In this document: in pieces, positions 39,902 through 42,159 of the stretch | Layout of the letters: the number at the start of each line of letters is the position of its first letter | How positions within the stretch are numbered: position 1 is the first letter of the stretch | Source: an uncultured Collinsella sp. | GTDB lineage: Bacteria; Actinomycetota; Coriobacteriia; Coriobacteriales; Coriobacteriaceae | DNA: 42,159 nt | Assembly: GCA_934646865.1 (NCBI GenBank) | Contig: CAKUEU010000010.1 | Coordinates: forward strand, 1-42,159 | Direction of reading: 5' to 3' | Notes under the pieces: model-generated | Database searches by the model: none | What the model was told of the DNA's origin: nothing | What the model saw: the letters and a program-made list of their open reading frames with translations, nothing else | Made by a program: the position numbers and the translations under genes

Positions 39902-40843
39902 TTATTTAGCGGAAACCTTGCCGCTGGCGTCCTTGACGACCTTCATGGCAGAGACGGGGATGAAGCCCTGTTCCTCGACGAGCTTGCCCTGGACGTCGTC
40001 GGAGAGCATGAACTCCAGGAAGGCCGTGGTGGCCTCGTCGGCGTCCTTGGAGCAGTACATGTGCTCGGTAGCCCAGATCTTGAAGGAGTCGTCGGTGACG
40101 TTCTCGCTCTTGGGCTCGACGCCCTCGACCTTGATGGCGTTGAACTTGGAGTCGTCGAAGTGCGAGAAGTCGAGATAGGAGATGGCGTTGTCGGTGCTGG
40201 CCATCTGAGTCTGGACGTCGCCGGACTTGTCGAGCTCGGCATCGCCCTTAAAGTCGACAGCCTCGTCGCCAAAGACGGCGGCCTCGAAGGTGGCGCGGGT
40301 GCCGGAGCCGGCCTTGCGGTTGAGGACGACGATGGTGGCGTCGTCGCCGCCGACCTCCTTCCAGTTGGTGATCTGGCCGGAGAAGATGCACTTGAGCTGC
40401 TCGAGGGACAGGTCGTCGACCTTGACGTTCTTGGAGACGACGGGACCCATGCCCACGACGGCGACCTCGTGGTCGACGAGGTTCTTGACCTGGTCGGCCT
40501 CGAGCTTAGTCTCGGCGAAGACGTCGGAGTTGCCGATGGTGACGGTGCCGGCGGCGACAGCGGTCAGGCCCTTGCCCGAGCCGTTGCCCGAGCCGGAGAT
40601 GGAGACGTCGGGGTTGGCGTCCATGAACTTCTCGGCAGCAGCCTCGACGAGAGCCTGGAACGAAGAGGCGCCGTCGTAGGTCACCTCGCCGGAGACGGAC
40701 TCGGCAGCGGCAGCGGCGCTGCCCTTGTCGGCGGCATCGGAGGCACCTGCGCCACCGCAACCGACGAGGCCGAGACCGACGATGCTGGCAAGACCACCAG
40801 CGAGGCCGAGGAACTGACGACGAGAATAAGCCTGATCGAGCAT
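39902..40843 (-). CDS. pstS: Phosphate-binding lipoprotein
   Basis: 313 residues. It captures phosphate outside the cell for PstCAB. The N-terminus has the twin-arginine motif SRRQFLGLA (R8, R9), a hydrophobic stretch and a lipobox LVGC with C29, so it looks like a Tat-exported lipoprotein. Phosphate-site motifs include SGSGNGSGKG (about 83-92) and the RKAGSGTRATFE loop (about 177-188). An Ala/Ser-rich linker follows C29. The ATG at 40843 is set by AAAGGAAG upstream. It is the first gene of the pst operon. Confidence 0.95.
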   Translation of the reverse strand: MLDQAYSRRQFLGLAGGLASIVGLGLVGCGGAGASDAADKGSAAAAAESVSGEVTYDGASSFQALVEAAAEKFMDANPDVSISGSGNGSGKGLTAVAAGTVTIGNSDVFAETKLEADQVKNLVDHEVAVVGMGPVVSKNVKVDDLSLEQLKCIFSGQITNWKEVGGDDATIVVLNRKAGSGTRATFEAAVFGDEAVDFKGDAELDKSGDVQTQMASTDNAISYLDFSHFDDSKFNAIKVEGVEPKSENVTDDSFKIWATEHMYCSKDADEATTAFLEFMLSDDVQGKLVEEQGFIPVSAMKVVKDASGKVSAK

Positions 40844-40922
40844 GATCTTCCTTTCATACATGCGACTCGCGGGCACCCTGCCCGCTTTGCTGTTTGGAAA
40901 GATACGACCTCGATCGGACGGC

Positions 40923-40981
40923 AGCCGCGCCAGCTGCGGTTTCTTACGGGCATCTGATAGACCCTTACCGCAAGCGCGGCT
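40923..40981. promoter_or_regulatory. Inverted repeat in the pstS upstream region
   Basis: AGCCGCGC...GCGGT (40923-40940) and ACCGCAAGCGCGGCT (40967-40981) pair with a small internal loop, enclosing 26 bases. It lies about 80 bases upstream of the pstS ATG. It may be a leader stem or part of the promoter region; I could not recognise a Pho box. Confidence 0.35.
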
Positions 40982-41045
40982 CAGCCTTTACAAACGAATA
41001 ACAATCCCCCACTCAAGCATGGTGCGCCTTTTACACCGACTAAAG

Positions 41046-41114
41046 AAGTTGCGGTGAAATAGTTCCTGTTTGGCCGCCAAGCAGCCGATTCTAGGAACTA
41101 TTCCACCGCAACTT
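41046..41114. repeat. AAGTTGCGGTGAAATAG palindrome, copy 2
   Basis: Arms 41046-41067 and 41093-41114 are 22-bp complements with one mismatch. The outer AAGTTGCGGTGAAATAG is shared with copy 1 at 16744, but the inner bases (TTCCT here, GGACT there) differ while staying paired. The loop is also related, though inverted. Confidence 0.88.
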
Positions 41115-41119
41115 ATAGA

Positions 41120-41143
41120 AGCCCGGAGCCGAAGCACCGGGCT
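41120..41143. terminator. Short GC hairpin beside palindrome copy 2
   Basis: AGCCCGG and CCGGGCT pair around ten bases. There is no T-run on either side, so terminator function is weakly supported. It lies between the dipeptidase gene 3' end and pstS. Confidence 0.35.
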
Positions 41144-41165
41144 CGTGTATCCAAGCAAAATGTTG

Positions 41166-41266
41166 GGGTTTCCCAGGTGCCCGAGATTGCCCCGAAAGAG
41201 GAGCGCCGCGTACTTTGGTACGCAAGCGACGGTTTGAGGGGCAAGGTCGGGTGCCTGGGGAAGCCC
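41166..41266. repeat. 101-bp imperfect inverted repeat abutting the dipeptidase stop
   Basis: Arms of about 29 bases, GGGTTTCCCAGGTGCCCGA... (from 41166) and its imperfect complement ending at 41266, enclose a centre with GTAC and flanking GCG segments that can also pair. Its last base is the first base of the stop codon triplet (41266-41268). Confidence 0.7.
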
Positions 41267-42159
41267 TAAAGCTCCAACTCGTTGAGCCTTAGAATCGCCA
41301 CGATATAGATCTTGAGCGCCTGCTTGAGCTGGTCCTCGTTCGCGCACTCGTTGGGGCCGTGCATCTGGCCGCCCCACGTGGGCAGCTCAAGGCCGGTCTC
41401 CTCGGGGCCAAACGACACGGCGCGGGCAAAGTTGCGCGCGTACGTGCCGCCGCCCATGGCGAAAGGCTCGGCATGCTTGCCCGTAAACTCGTTATAGGTA
41501 TCGATGAGCGCCTTCACGGCCGGATCATCGGCCGAAACCGAGAACGGCACCTTCGCACGGCCCACGCGATACGTCACGCCAAAGCGGCCGACGAGCGGCT
41601 CCAGCTGCTCGCACATGGTGTCGGCGCTGGTGCTGTCGGGGAAGCGCACGTCGATGACCTGCTCAATGTGGCCATCCACTACACGGATGACGCCGGGGTT
41701 GCAGGTAAGCGGGCCAAACGCCGGGCTCGTCGCGTCAATCCCCAGGCCGCGGCCATAGGCATCCGAATGCACAAAGGCCAGGAACTTGACGAACTCATGC
41801 TCGGCAGGCGTCAGCAGGCGCTCTCCACGGGCACCAAACGCGTCCTCGGCCTCGCGCAGATACGTCACGATCAGGCCGACGGCGTTGATGGTGCCCTCGG
41901 GCATCGAAGCGTGGCCACCAATGCCGTGGGCGAATATCTGCGCATGACCGTTATCGAGCGCCGTGATCTCCAGGCGGTCGGCATGCTCGACCGGCGCCGG
42001 CAGCTCGTCGGCGGCAATGGCAAGCTCGCAGATGGACTGCGAAGGAATGGCGTTGCCCGCCTCGGCGCCGCTCCAGGATACAATGCGCCCGCCGTCGATC
42101 TTGGGGCTCACGAACGTCGCCTCGAACTGGCCCTTCTCGGCATTGCAGACCGGGAACTC
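41266..42159 (-). CDS. M20 dipeptidase, PepV/Sapep-like, 3' part
   Basis: The C-terminal 297 residues are present; the N-terminus with the first metal ligands lies beyond the right edge. PepV-type enzymes are two-metal dipeptidases that also release beta-Ala and D-amino acid dipeptides. Visible signs are the dimerisation-domain histidine in HGIGGHASMPEGTINA, FGPLTCNPGVIRV, the GGGTYARNF glycine loop, and the last metal His in GGQMHGPNECAN. The reading frame is open to the edge without frameshift. It runs in the pst direction but is separated from it by three palindromes. Confidence 0.85.
   Translation of the reverse strand, partial: EFPVCNAEKGQFEATFVSPKIDGGRIVSWSGAEAGNAIPSQSICELAIAADELPAPVEHADRLEITALDNGHAQIFAHGIGGHASMPEGTINAVGLIVTYLREAEDAFGARGERLLTPAEHEFVKFLAFVHSDAYGRGLGIDATSPAFGPLTCNPGVIRVVDGHIEQVIDVRFPDSTSADTMCEQLEPLVGRFGVTYRVGRAKVPFSVSADDPAVKALIDTYNEFTGKHAEPFAMGGGTYARNFARAVSFGPEETGLELPTWGGQMHGPNECANEDQLKQALKIYIVAILRLNELEL

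Overview
The window looks like chromosomal DNA of a high-GC Gram-positive anaerobe of the class Coriobacteriia, most probably Collinsella. This is an inference from base composition, the gene families present (ATP-type pckA, a PflX-like radical SAM protein, an L-lactate permease, DegV, an HdeD-type protein, a ten-helix heavy-metal exporter) and the very dense palindromic intergenic repeats. No ribosomal RNA or species marker is present, so the genus is not proven. I see no phage, integrase, transposase, CRISPR array or plasmid replication gene. One tRNA gene, for alanine, is cut by the left edge, and a dipeptidase gene is cut by the right edge.

Layout. 1-1.5 kb: partial tRNA-Ala, a long palindrome, a PflX-like radical SAM gene and a candidate 6S-like RNA. 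1.7-4.7 kb: a WecA/TagO-type polyprenyl-phosphate sugar-phosphate transferase, trpS and a small DUF6485 gene. 5.0-7.7 kb, all minus strand: a small MGMT-like protein, DegV, a MarR regulator and a B3/4-domain protein. 7.9-11.8 kb: pckA and an L-lactate permease, both minus strand, separated by a nest of nested repeats. 12.0-13.6 kb: a polysaccharide flippase gene broken by an in-frame TGA. 13.9-16.7 kb: a metallophosphatase and a CPA1-type cation/proton antiporter. 17-19.3 kb: serC-serA, two steps of serine synthesis. 19.4-24.8 kb: a predicted PD-(D/E)XK nuclease, an M20 peptidase, a short DUF1015 protein, two tandem histidine phosphatases and a nitroreductase. 25-28.5 kb: an HdeD-like membrane protein, a UPF0178 protein, a histidine-rich heavy-metal exporter and a DnaQ-like exonuclease. 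28.6-30.4 kb: a second nuclease of the same predicted family, bracketed by two copies of one inverted-repeat element. 30.5-34.1 kb: a metal-resistance cluster (ArsR/SmtB repressor with clear operators, a separate HMA metal-binding protein, a P-type ATPase, then a DtxR-family regulator). 34.3-37 kb: a HAD phosphatase and an ABC-F ATPase. 37.2-40.8 kb: pstSCAB for high-affinity phosphate uptake. 41.3-42.2 kb: the 3' part of a PepV-like dipeptidase gene.

How the parts relate. Several blocks are evident operons: pstS-pstC-pstA-pstB with overlapping ends, serC-serA, abcF-HAD with a 6-nt gap, and HdeD-like-UPF0178 with abutting codons. The metal genes form a functional theme: the ArsR repressor has the alpha-5 zinc-site residues and three matching operators, two before itself and one before the ATPase.

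The most notable feature is the palindromes. At least nine distinct long inverted-repeat families occupy the gaps between genes. Many start or end within a few nucleotides of a stop codon; one supplies the last bases of pckA, and another fills a convergent gap completely. One family has six copies. Two paralogous predicted nucleases lie beside such elements, and one is bracketed by them; this pairing is the best candidate here for an undescribed mobile or selfish system.
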